A DNA stretch of 64,000 nt from Mycolicibacterium stellerae (GTDB lineage Bacteria; Actinomycetota; Actinomycetes; Mycobacteriales; Mycobacteriaceae). Positions 46,342-54,488 of the stretch are shown here, in pieces. A program made the translations under genes and the position numbers. Every line of letters begins with the position of its first letter. Position 1 is the first letter of the stretch. The DNA is taken from positions 310,001 through 374,000 of the forward strand of contig NZ_RARC01000002.1 of the NCBI RefSeq assembly GCF_003719305.1, given 5' to 3'. The notes beneath the pieces are model-generated. The model saw nothing but the letters and a program-made list of their open reading frames with translations, was not told where the DNA came from and ran no database searches.

Positions 46342-47624
46342 ACCGACGTCTGCCGCACGCCCTCGCGCACCGACAGGTCCTCCCTGCAGGCCTCCACGAA
46401 CGATGCGTCCCTTGGCAGCACGACGGCCGCGGAGCGGACCCGATGATGGGCGGGATCCACACCGGGAGGCGTTATGCCTTTGTCCCGCAGCGCCTCGACC
46501 GCCCTCTTCAGTTTCTGACGCGCCTTGATGATGCCGCTGTCGGCCGATACCAGCATCTCCTTGGTGCGATCGACGATCGGCCCCATACTTTCCTGCAGCG
46601 ACGCGTCCTGCATGGCGATGCCCCTGACGCCGGAGTAGGTGTCGCCGCGCCGCTGCGCCTCCCGGTCGATCAGATAGTCGTTGTCCTTGTTGGCCTTCGG
46701 ACGGAAGGTGCCGGGAATGTTCTCGCTGTGCACACCGTGGCCATCCTTCATCGCCTGTACCTCGGTTGCGGTCAGCGCGCGCACCGGATGGTAGTCGAAC
46801 GAATATGCCCAGCAGTTCTCGTCGTCGATCGGGATCCAGAAGTGGCCGTGCACAGGATGATCGCCACGCGGCGGCACCATCGTGAAACACGGCATGACCC
46901 ACGGGGTGATGCGCCAGTAGTAGGTGTCTTCTTCGGCGTTGCGACGGGCACCGACGAACAGCCCGCCCTCGGAGTCGGCGACTTCGAAGAAGGGCTTGAG
47001 GTCACCCATGTTGTAGTCGTTGCCCTTGGTGCCCTTGAAGAGCGGGTCGGACTTCAAGCCGCCGGCGTGCAGGAACGACACGTGGCTGGAGTCGATCCCG
47101 CCTTCGAAGGCCTGCAGCCAGTTGCACTCCTGCCACCGCTTGCTGGTGTAGGTCTGCTCGGGCGGCACGACCGCGAACTCGAATTCGGGCAGCGGCGGCT
47201 GCCTTTCGGGGTCCCCCATGTACGTCCAGAGCACATCGCCGATCTTGACCAGCGGGTAGGACGTCAGCTTCACATGCGCGCAGAACGTGCTGTTCTCGGG
47301 CTCCGACGGAACCTCGACAGCCTGGCCCGTCACGTCGTACTTCCAGCCGTGGTAGGGGCACCGCAGACCGGACCCCTCGTTGCGTCCGAACCACAGCGAC
47401 GCCCCGCGATGCGCACAGAACTCGTCGATCAGCCCGTACCTGCCGTCGCTGTCCCGAAACGCGACCATCCGCTCGCTCAGCAGCTTGACCCGAACTGGAG
47501 GGCAGTCGTCCTCGGGAAGTTCCTCGGAAAGCAGCGCGGGCACCCAGTACTGCCGGAACAGTTCGCCCATCGGCGTGCCCGGCCCCGTCCTGGTCAACAG
47601 CTCATTGATCTCTGCCCGTAGCAC
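46338..47624 (-). CDS. Rieske [2Fe-2S] ring-hydroxylating oxygenase, phthalate-4,5-dioxygenase-like
   Basis: 428-residue oxygenase subunit. Rieske ligands C70 and H72 (CAHRGASLWF) and C89 and H92 (CPYHGW); mononuclear iron site with H181 and H186 (GGIDSSHVSFLH). This motif set and length suit group-I oxygenases such as phthalate 4,5-dioxygenase, which have a single subunit type. No ferredoxin reductase gene is in the window. GTG 47624 with AGAGGG upstream. First gene of an ATGA-coupled operon of four; the promoter is shared with the 47739 gene and contains a palindrome. Confidence 0.88.
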   Translation of the reverse strand: MLRAEINELLTRTGPGTPMGELFRQYWVPALLSEELPEDDCPPVRVKLLSERMVAFRDSDGRYGLIDEFCAHRGASLWFGRNEGSGLRCPYHGWKYDVTGQAVEVPSEPENSTFCAHVKLTSYPLVKIGDVLWTYMGDPERQPPLPEFEFAVVPPEQTYTSKRWQECNWLQAFEGGIDSSHVSFLHAGGLKSDPLFKGTKGNDYNMGDLKPFFEVADSEGGLFVGARRNAEEDTYYWRITPWVMPCFTMVPPRGDHPVHGHFWIPIDDENCWAYSFDYHPVRALTATEVQAMKDGHGVHSENIPGTFRPKANKDNDYLIDREAQRRGDTYSGVRGIAMQDASLQESMGPIVDRTKEMLVSADSGIIKARQKLKRAVEALRDKGITPPGVDPAHHRVRSAAVVLPRDASFVEACREDLSVREGVRQTSV

Positions 47625-47680
47625 TTTCCACCCTCTCAGCCGTCTCGCTCACCCGCGGTGAGACCTTGACCACAATCAAA

Positions 47681-47699
47681 CTAATTGTAATACCATTAG
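47681..47699. promoter_or_regulatory. 19-bp palindrome in the Rieske/dehydrogenase promoter (GntR-type site)
   Basis: CTAATTGTAATACCATTAG: palindromic except for one base pair. It is 57 bases from the Rieske start and 40 bases from the 47739 start, so it can control both. It matches the sites at 52020 and 58736. Confidence 0.65.
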
Positions 47700-47738
47700 C
47701 TCTTAGACACCAAGGGCTCCGGGCAAGAAAGGCAACAG

Positions 47739-48593
47739 ATGATCGGGATCATCGGGGTCGGCGACATGGGGCTGCCCATGTCGGGACACATTGTCGCGGC
47801 CGGGTTCGACGTCACCGCGTTCGACGTGGACACCGACCGGCTGGCGGAAGCCGAGAGCGCGGGCGCGCGACCGGCATCGACGTTGTCCGACCTGGCGCGT
47901 GACGTCGACATCGCCGTCGCCTGCCTGCGCACCGACGATCAGATGGAAAGTGTCGCCGAAGAATTGGCGACGGTCGGTCGCGCTGGACAGCTGTTGGTCG
48001 TTGCGGGCACACACAGCCTGGATTTCATGGCGCGGCTGGCCGGAATCGTGAAGCGCGGCAACATGCGCCTCATCGACGCGCCAGTCGTCTTCGGTGCGCA
48101 GGGTGCGCGCGACGGAAACCTGCTGTCGCTGTGCGGCGGTGACACGGAAGACGTCGAACGGGCACGTCCGGTGATGATGAGTTACAGCCGCGGGGTCGAG
48201 CATGTCGGTCCGCTCGGTGCCGGTCAGGTCGCCAAGACGTGCAACAACCTCTTGCATTGGATTCACTGCGTCGCCAACTTCGAGGCCCTGGCCATCGCCA
48301 AGCGCTACGGCATAGACGCACAGCGAATGCGCGAGGTGCTGATGAAGTGCCCCGGGGACAACGGCACACTGCGGCGCTGGGACAACACGCGATTCACCTG
48401 GCAGGAAAAGGACATGGATTTCGTCATCGAGTTGGCCCAGAAGGGCGACCTGGTGCTGCCGCTGTCCGGACACGTCGACCAGCTCATCAAGACGTTGACG
48501 GCGGCCGACGTCGCAGCGCTGCTCTACGGGCCGGAATGCACCTACCTCGGGCGCCGGGTTGCACCGCTGGCCCAATCCGACGGCGGCCTATAA
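47739..48593 (+). CDS. NAD(P)-dependent 3-hydroxyisobutyrate-dehydrogenase-family protein
   Basis: 284-residue beta-hydroxyacid dehydrogenase. Cofactor motif GVGDMGLPM at 6-14; GAGQVAKTCNN carries the catalytic-helix Lys. The substrate-loop segment reads DAPVVFGAQGARDGNL, a variant of the DAPVSGG motif. It oxidises a beta-hydroxyacid or reduces a semialdehyde, probably in the aromatic or ring-cleavage pathway. It is divergent from the Rieske operon and converges with the aldolase gene (6-base overlap). Confidence 0.85.
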   Translation: MIGIIGVGDMGLPMSGHIVAAGFDVTAFDVDTDRLAEAESAGARPASTLSDLARDVDIAVACLRTDDQMESVAEELATVGRAGQLLVVAGTHSLDFMARLAGIVKRGNMRLIDAPVVFGAQGARDGNLLSLCGGDTEDVERARPVMMSYSRGVEHVGPLGAGQVAKTCNNLLHWIHCVANFEALAIAKRYGIDAQRMREVLMKCPGDNGTLRRWDNTRFTWQEKDMDFVIELAQKGDLVLPLSGHVDQLIKTLTAADVAALLYGPECTYLGRRVAPLAQSDGGL

Positions 48594-49304
48594 CGCCAGC
48601 CCGGCGCCCTGCAAACGGCAGGTGTAGTGGCGCCAGCGCGACGAGTCGTTGAACGCGGAGCCCAGATCGGGCAGCTCCTGACGGTCGTCATCGGACACGG
48701 TGTGCGGTCGTGCACCAAGGCGCGTGAGCTGCGCCGAAATCCGGGACAGCTCAGCGAGATCGAGCGCCCGCATGGTGGCCTGCTCAACCGAATCCCCCAC
48801 TGTCACAACGCCGTGTCCGCGCAGGATGCCGACACCCGCGTCGCCGATGGCGGCGGCGACCGCCCGGCCCAGCTGCGGCGTCCGGATGAGCACCGACCTG
48901 GGATACACCGGCACCCCTCGGTGCGCGAGCCGGGACGCCGGAATGTTGTAGGCCCCGAAGGTCTGTCGTAGCTCGACCCCGGCGAGGTCGGCGATGACCA
49001 CGTCGCGCGGGTGCGCATGCACGACGGCCTTGATCTCCGGGTGCGCCCGAAACAGCTCCGTGTGGATATGGAATTCGTTGGGCACCGCATATCCGCCGTC
49101 GAGGTCGCCGCGACCGTCGAGGTCGATTTCGCGGATGTCGTCGGCGATGGTGAAAAGCAGTCCCCGGTCCTGAGGCCCGCGGCAGCGCAACAGGATCCGA
49201 TCGGTGTCCAGCCGAACGCTGACATGTCCAAGGACGTCGGCGACGAGGTCCTGCTGGGCCAGGATCCGGCATGCGGTCGCGACGGTGGTGCGCAGGTCGC
49301 TCAT
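48588..49304 (-). CDS. class II aldolase/adducin-family protein, possible aromatic acid decarboxylase
   Basis: 238-residue zinc-dependent class II aldolase-fold protein. Zn ligands H96 and H98 (HAHP) and H164 (GHG), catalytic acid near E77. The family includes fuculose-phosphate aldolase and, relevant here, 3,4-dihydroxyphthalate decarboxylase (PhtC). Its ATG overlaps the EutA-like stop (ATGA). Last gene of the bicupin-EutA-aldolase operon. Confidence 0.82.
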   Translation of the reverse strand: MSDLRTTVATACRILAQQDLVADVLGHVSVRLDTDRILLRCRGPQDRGLLFTIADDIREIDLDGRGDLDGGYAVPNEFHIHTELFRAHPEIKAVVHAHPRDVVIADLAGVELRQTFGAYNIPASRLAHRGVPVYPRSVLIRTPQLGRAVAAAIGDAGVGILRGHGVVTVGDSVEQATMRALDLAELSRISAQLTRLGARPHTVSDDDRQELPDLGSAFNDSSRWRHYTCRLQGAGLAL

Positions 49305-50851
49305 GCCATTGCGACGGCCGGATTCTCGACCGACGAGAACACAAGGGACTTGATGGTCACCGGCACGGTGTTCGACGGATGGCGGATCCGGCCCAGGTCG
49401 ACGAAGTCGAAGTCCCGCAGGTCGATTCCGTCGAGAATGACCAGATCATTGGCCACCGCGAGTTCGTCGCGCAGGATCGTGCCGAGTGTCATCGCGATAT
49501 CGGAGTCGATCATCAGGTAGAGCGGCCTGCCGTCCGCCAGCCTCCGACGCATGCCCGCGACGACTCCTTCGGCGAAGCCGCGCAGCCGCCGATAGCTGGG
49601 TGCGCCTCTGAACTCCAACGCCACCGCGATGTCGCCTTGGCTGTCGTGCAGCCCGAACGCGGCCAGGTGGTTGTCGATCGCCGAGCCGATCGTCTCGGGA
49701 TGTATGTCGTCGCCGATCACGTAGTGGGGCCGGACGACCTGCAGATTGCGTCGGGGCAGGGTCGTCAGCGGGGCGGGGATGAAGCTGGTGATCCCGCTGA
49801 GCTGGACGGTGTACTCGGATGCGCCGAGAACTGTCGCGCGGATCCGTTCCTGCGCGGGCAGCAGGGCGGCGGGTAGCAGGCCCGCGCCGATGCGGTCAGC
49901 CAACTGAGTCCCGAGCCGGCGGCCGAGGTCGCCGAAATCCCTTGTCTCATGGCCGTACACGAACTCCGCGACACCGCCGGAGAAGATCACGCCGCCCAAC
50001 GTTCCAAACTCGGCGATGCGCTCGGTGAGAAAAGCATGGTGCGCCCCGGGCTCGCCGCGGATCGCCGCGATCACCAAATCCGCCATCCGCGAAGCGATGT
50101 TGTCCAGATCGACCGGCGACACCTGGCTGCCGATGGTGAGGTCGAGCCCCACCGCCGATGCGTGCATCCGGCCACCCGGCTCGATCCGCACCACGGTGTC
50201 GCCTTCGACGGCGATCAGCCGTCCACCCACGTGAAACGCGGCGGTCGCCAGCACTCGGCCGTTGTCGATGAGCGCGAGCTTCGTTGTACCACCGCCGATG
50301 TCGACGTTGAGTATCCGTGCTCCGGTTTCATGCGACCGCAGCGCCGCCCCGGAACCATACGCCGCCAGCATCGCCTCCATGTGGTGCCCGGCGGTCGCGC
50401 ACACCAGATCCCCCGCGCGTTCGGCGACGACCGACGCGATCCGTTCGGCGTTCCTGCGGCGCAACGCCTCACCGGTGAGGATCACCACGCCGGTGTCCAC
50501 GTCTTCCGGTCGCCGCCCAGCAGCGGCGTAGCACGCGTCGAGCATCTGACCAAGAGCGACCGCGTCGATTTGCAGATCGCCGGTGTAGGGGGTGAGCGCC
50601 ACCTCGGACTCGAACAGCGTGTCCCTGGCCACCACGACGTAGCGACTGGTCAGATCCTCGCCCCGCCTGCGTAGGACGAGCCGGGAGAACGCCACCTGCG
50701 TCCCGGCACTGCCGATGTCAACCCCGACGCTGTGCAGCGTGACGTTGTCCTTCTGCCAGATCGGGTTGGCCTCGAGGGGAAGAACGTCCTCGGGGTGTTC
50801 GTGGTCGAGGTCGTAGGTCACGGCACCGATTCGCTCACTGGCTTCGCTCAT
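49301..50851 (-). CDS. EutA-like reactivating factor (ASKHA fold)
   Basis: 516-residue protein of the ethanolamine-ammonia-lyase reactivase family. Two phosphate loops of the actin-like ATPase fold are visible: GVDIGSAGTQVAFSR at 43-57 and NVDIGGGTTKLALID near 194, with VILTGEALRRRNA between them. EutA normally ejects damaged cobalamin from EutBC. No EutB or EutC gene is in the window, so the client may be another enzyme, possibly the co-encoded bicupin or decarboxylase (inference). Starts with an ATGA overlap with the bicupin gene. Confidence 0.82.
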   Translation of the reverse strand: MSEASERIGAVTYDLDHEHPEDVLPLEANPIWQKDNVTLHSVGVDIGSAGTQVAFSRLVLRRRGEDLTSRYVVVARDTLFESEVALTPYTGDLQIDAVALGQMLDACYAAAGRRPEDVDTGVVILTGEALRRRNAERIASVVAERAGDLVCATAGHHMEAMLAAYGSGAALRSHETGARILNVDIGGGTTKLALIDNGRVLATAAFHVGGRLIAVEGDTVVRIEPGGRMHASAVGLDLTIGSQVSPVDLDNIASRMADLVIAAIRGEPGAHHAFLTERIAEFGTLGGVIFSGGVAEFVYGHETRDFGDLGRRLGTQLADRIGAGLLPAALLPAQERIRATVLGASEYTVQLSGITSFIPAPLTTLPRRNLQVVRPHYVIGDDIHPETIGSAIDNHLAAFGLHDSQGDIAVALEFRGAPSYRRLRGFAEGVVAGMRRRLADGRPLYLMIDSDIAMTLGTILRDELAVANDLVILDGIDLRDFDFVDLGRIRHPSNTVPVTIKSLVFSSVENPAVAMA

Positions 50852-51999
50852 GCCGGCGACGGCACGGGTGCCGCCTCGGCCGGTTTGGGCGGCAGGTCCG
50901 CCAGCTCGGCCTCGTATGCCTCGTCCATCTTGGGCACCAGCCCGTTCTCGGCGAGAGCTTTGGCGAAGGTGTCGCGGACTGTCGCCGATTCGTCGGCGTA
51001 GTCGATCTGATCACCGCCGATCCGCATGCTGATCCATGCCTTCGGCACGCCCTGCGCATTACGCACCGAGACCACCTCGTGCTTGAAGGCCAGATACCGC
51101 GCGGGATCGGCGCCGGTGTTGAAGTGCTGGTGAAACCACATGTTCGGGGGGACGATAAGCGTGCCCGGCTTCCAGTCGTAGCGTTTGGGCTCCTCGCCCT
51201 CCGGCCACATCAGCGAGAAGCCCTCGCCGGTCAGGATGATCACGTGGGCACCGGGGCCGTGCCGGTGACCCTTCTTGTAGGTCGCTGTCGCGAACTGCGA
51301 AATGTGGCTGTTCATCGAGCCTTTGGCCATCGAGAACCGGATGTGACCGCCGCCAGCGCCACGCTCCTTGGCCGAAATCAGCGGCAGGTCAACCGCATCG
51401 GCTACGAAGTTCGTCTTCAGCAGGAGCCCGTCCTGCTCATCCTTTGGCGCGAAGTAGTCGGGTTCGCCCGCGAACCGCCCGAGGAAGTCGTGGGCGGTAC
51501 CGAACACGAAGTCGACGTCGTCGTAGAGGTTGATGACCGGCGGCATGTTGGTCGAGGACACGAACCGCGCGGCCTCGGTGCCGGAGCCGTTGAAGTGCTG
51601 GTGGGTCGCGTTGAGCGGGATGGCGAACAACGAATTCGGTCCCCACTCGAACGTAACCTTCTGCCCCGCGTCGTTCCACACCGACGTCGACCCGTGACCC
51701 GACAGCACCAGGATCATCTCCTCGAACAGCTGTCGCTGAGGGGCCAGCTCGCCACCAGCCGGGATCTCGCAGACGTAGCAGTCGTTGGACGTCCTTGATG
51801 CCTCGTGGTTGATGAAAACGCCGCGGCCACCGCGACGCGCCCACGGCTTCAACTCGACGGTGTTGAGATCGGGGACGTAGTGGGCGCTGATGATGTCGAG
51901 CCCTTCACCGCGCACCCACCGCACATATGGCGAGTCCTTCTCGGTGGCGAACTTCTTCGCCAGCTCATCGGAAACGATTGCGTCCTTGGCCACGAGCAT
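50848..51999 (-). CDS. bicupin protein, possible ring-cleavage dioxygenase (copy 1)
   Basis: 383-residue two-cupin protein. The first cupin has LFEEMILVLSGHGSTSV and HQHFNGSG, the second KKGHRHGPGAHVIILTGEG and WFHQHFNTG. The second holds a full set of His candidates for a metal. Bicupins of this shape include gentisate, salicylate and 1-hydroxy-2-naphthoate dioxygenases. GGAGG sits directly before the ATG. First gene of an operon with the EutA-like and aldolase genes; a palindrome lies 20 bases upstream. Confidence 0.8.
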   Translation of the reverse strand: MLVAKDAIVSDELAKKFATEKDSPYVRWVRGEGLDIISAHYVPDLNTVELKPWARRGGRGVFINHEASRTSNDCYVCEIPAGGELAPQRQLFEEMILVLSGHGSTSVWNDAGQKVTFEWGPNSLFAIPLNATHQHFNGSGTEAARFVSSTNMPPVINLYDDVDFVFGTAHDFLGRFAGEPDYFAPKDEQDGLLLKTNFVADAVDLPLISAKERGAGGGHIRFSMAKGSMNSHISQFATATYKKGHRHGPGAHVIILTGEGFSLMWPEGEEPKRYDWKPGTLIVPPNMWFHQHFNTGADPARYLAFKHEVVSVRNAQGVPKAWISMRIGGDQIDYADESATVRDTFAKALAENGLVPKMDEAYEAELADLPPKPAEAAPVPSPA

Positions 52000-52019
52000 C
52001 CTCCATCACATAATTTGAA

Positions 52020-52038
52020 CTAATGGTATTACCAATAG
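52020..52038. promoter_or_regulatory. 19-bp palindrome upstream of bicupin 1 (GntR-type site)
   Basis: CTAATGGTATTACCAATAG, palindromic except for one base pair, and containing TGGTATTACCA. It is 20 bases upstream of the bicupin start. Confidence 0.7.
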
Positions 52039-52053
52039 GTGCGGTGTTCAAGC

Positions 52054-53295
52054 TCAGGTCGGCACGGCGGCTTCCTCCTCCTGCGACACCCCGAGATAGG
52101 ACCGCACCGGATTCGGCCGGACCATGAACACCACGGCGTACAGCGCCGCAAGGCCACCGCCGATGGTCAGCGCGGTCACGGGCCCGACGGCACCCGCCAC
52201 CGCCCCGACGAGCGTGTCGCCCAGCGCGGGTCCGCCGCGCGACGACATCTGGTAGATCGCCGACACCCTGCCCCGAAGCTCGTCTGGCGTCTCCAGTTGG
52301 ACGGCGGCGTGCCGGATCGTCGTCGTCATCGCGTCGAACGCGCCGATGAGCAGTCCCGCACCGACGGCGATCACAAAGATGTGCGCCTGCGCCAGTCCGA
52401 TATTCGCCAGCCCGTAAAGGACCGTCGACACCAAAAGCACCCGGCCGAGTCGGTGCGTCTGACCCACCGTCTTGAACACCGTGTACGTCGCAAGCAACGC
52501 GCCTGCCGAGGGAGCCGCCGACAACAGCCCGTAACCCTGCGGCCCGACGTGAAAGACCGTCGCGCACAGGGCGGGCAGCACAACGCGGTAGGCGCCGAAA
52601 AGCGTCGCCGAGAAATCCAGCGACATCAACATCCAGATGATGTTGCGGCCCTTGACGAACCGCGCGCCGTCGACAAGCTGACGCCAAACCGAGGTATGTG
52701 AACCGGCACCGTCGAGCTTGCCCAACCTCAGAACTTTCAAGATGACGACCAGGAGCGCATACGTGCAGGCGTCCACCGCATACATCAGGCCGGGTCCCGC
52801 GATGCCGATGAAGAGCCCGGCCAGCGCGGGCCCGAGCAGCACCGCGATCTCGCGCGAGGGGTTGAGCAATGCGAACGCCTGGGGCAGTTGCGCGCGTGGT
52901 ACCAACGCAGGGATCAACGCCTGCCTGGCCGGCTGGTCGAAAGTGGCTGCCGCCGTGGTCAACACGACCGAGATCAGCACCTGCCAGGCCACGACGCGAC
53001 CGGTCAGAGTCAGTGCCGCGAGCGCTGCGGCCACCACCATCGCCACCGCTTGCGACCACTGAAGCAGCCTGCGACGGTCCCAGCGGTCGGCGAGGACGCC
53101 GCCGAGCGGGCTCAATATCAGCAAGGCGACAGCCTGTGCCGCGCCGACCAGCCCGGTCTGGGTGATGGAGCCGGTCAGGTGGTAAACCTGATACAGGTTG
53201 GCCGCGACCGTCCCGCGAGTGCCGATCTGGGAGAAGACGACACCGGTCCAATAGAGATCGAAATCCCGGTTCTTCAGTACGGCCGCTACGCGCAT
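52054..53295 (-). CDS. MFS transporter, EntS-like exporter family
   Basis: 413-residue 12-helix major facilitator protein. LSPLGGVLADRWDRRRLL is the MFS loop 2-3 motif of the EntS/multidrug group; QPARQALIPALVP and a late RGRVSAIYQMSSRGG are typical of the same group. It starts 8 bases after the ABC ATPase stop and is the last gene of the SBP-permease-ATPase-MFS operon. It may export a pathway intermediate or an iron chelator; unknown. Confidence 0.85.
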   Translation of the reverse strand: MRVAAVLKNRDFDLYWTGVVFSQIGTRGTVAANLYQVYHLTGSITQTGLVGAAQAVALLILSPLGGVLADRWDRRRLLQWSQAVAMVVAAALAALTLTGRVVAWQVLISVVLTTAAATFDQPARQALIPALVPRAQLPQAFALLNPSREIAVLLGPALAGLFIGIAGPGLMYAVDACTYALLVVILKVLRLGKLDGAGSHTSVWRQLVDGARFVKGRNIIWMLMSLDFSATLFGAYRVVLPALCATVFHVGPQGYGLLSAAPSAGALLATYTVFKTVGQTHRLGRVLLVSTVLYGLANIGLAQAHIFVIAVGAGLLIGAFDAMTTTIRHAAVQLETPDELRGRVSAIYQMSSRGGPALGDTLVGAVAGAVGPVTALTIGGGLAALYAVVFMVRPNPVRSYLGVSQEEEAAVPT

Positions 53296-53303
53296 CCCAG
53301 CGA

Positions 53304-54464
53304 TCAGTCGACGGGTACGAGCGCAAGCTTGGCCGGGTCCATCTCCATATAGACCGTCGTGCCTGGCGCATGGGAGATGTGTGGCAGGCAGCGCGCCCTG
53401 ATCTCGAGCTTGCCGACCGACACCACATGGTCGACGGCGTCACCCAAAAAGGCACGGTTGGTGACGTTGCCCTCCCACACATTCGCCGAGTCGCCGGGCC
53501 GTTCGGTCGTCAGCAGCACCGCCTCCGGGCGGATCGAGACGACGACCTCCGTTCCCGGCGGCACGTCGATTCCGGCATCGAGTGTCAGCCGGCCCTCATG
53601 GGTCTCGACGACGTAGCGGTCGCCGTTGCGCGCCTTCACCGTGCCGTCGATGAAGTTCGAGGTTCCGATGAATTCGGCGACGAACTTGTTTTGCGGGTTC
53701 TCGTAGATGTCGCGCGGCTTGCCCAGCTGCACTACCTCCCCCGCCCGCATCACCGCGATGGTCGACGACAGCGAAAGCGCCTCGATCTGATCATGCGTGA
53801 CGTAGATCGACGTGATGCCTAATTCGCGCTGTAGACGTTTGAGCTCGAAGCGAAGTGATTCCCGGAGCTTGGCATCCAGATTGGAGAGCGGCTCGTCCAA
53901 CAGCAGAAGAGGCGGCTCGATCACGATCGCCCGCGCCAGCGCGAGGCGTTGTTGTTGCCCGCCGGAGAGCTTGGTCGCGTGCCGGTCGGCGTACTGCAGC
54001 AGCTCCATCGTCTCCAGGACACGCTCCACCCGCTCGGTGATCTCGCGCTTGCCGGGCCGCTGACGACGCGATCGCACGCGAAGCGGGAAGGCGACGTTCT
54101 CGAACACGCTCATGTGTGGCCAGATCGCGTACGACTGAAAGACCATTCCGAGCCCGCGCTTGTTGGCGGGCACGTTCACCTTCCTCTGTGCATCACCGCC
54201 GGCGGCGAACAACACCTTGCCGCCCACCGAGACGACGCCCGCGTCGGGCTTCTCCAGGCCCGCGATGGACCGCAGCGTGGTCGACTTGCCGCAGCCCGAT
54301 GGGCCCAACAGGGTGAACAGGTCCCCCGGCTTGACATCGAAGCTGACGTTGTTGACGGCGAAGACGCGCGCGTTGGCATCGCCGTTGGTCGACTGCTCCT
54401 TGCCAGCGCGCCGTTTCTTTCGCTCACCGTCGAAGGTCTTGACCAGGTTCTGGATTTCAAGCAC
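53304..54464 (-). CDS. ABC transporter ATP-binding protein (FbpC/PotA type)
   Basis: 386-residue ATPase. Walker A GPSGCGKST at 54-62, signature LSGGQQQRLALARA, a Walker B LLLLDEPLSNLD, and a C-terminal TOBE domain as in iron(III)/polyamine/thiamine importers. Residues 13-33 are a charged insertion (ERKKRRAGKEQ and on) not usual between the first two strands. It powers the fused permease at 54489. Confidence 0.9.
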   Translation of the reverse strand: MLEIQNLVKTFDGERKKRRAGKEQSTNGDANARVFAVNNVSFDVKPGDLFTLLGPSGCGKSTTLRSIAGLEKPDAGVVSVGGKVLFAAGGDAQRKVNVPANKRGLGMVFQSYAIWPHMSVFENVAFPLRVRSRRQRPGKREITERVERVLETMELLQYADRHATKLSGGQQQRLALARAIVIEPPLLLLDEPLSNLDAKLRESLRFELKRLQRELGITSIYVTHDQIEALSLSSTIAVMRAGEVVQLGKPRDIYENPQNKFVAEFIGTSNFIDGTVKARNGDRYVVETHEGRLTLDAGIDVPPGTEVVVSIRPEAVLLTTERPGDSANVWEGNVTNRAFLGDAVDHVVSVGKLEIRARCLPHISHAPGTTVYMEMDPAKLALVPVD

Positions 54465-54488
54465 GTCGGTAATTCCTTCCCTACCAGA

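Noticed and set aside
51965..53482. 505-codon minus-strand frame over the MFS gene
   Set aside because: Out-of-frame shadow of the MFS transporter; Arg/Gly-rich with no motif.
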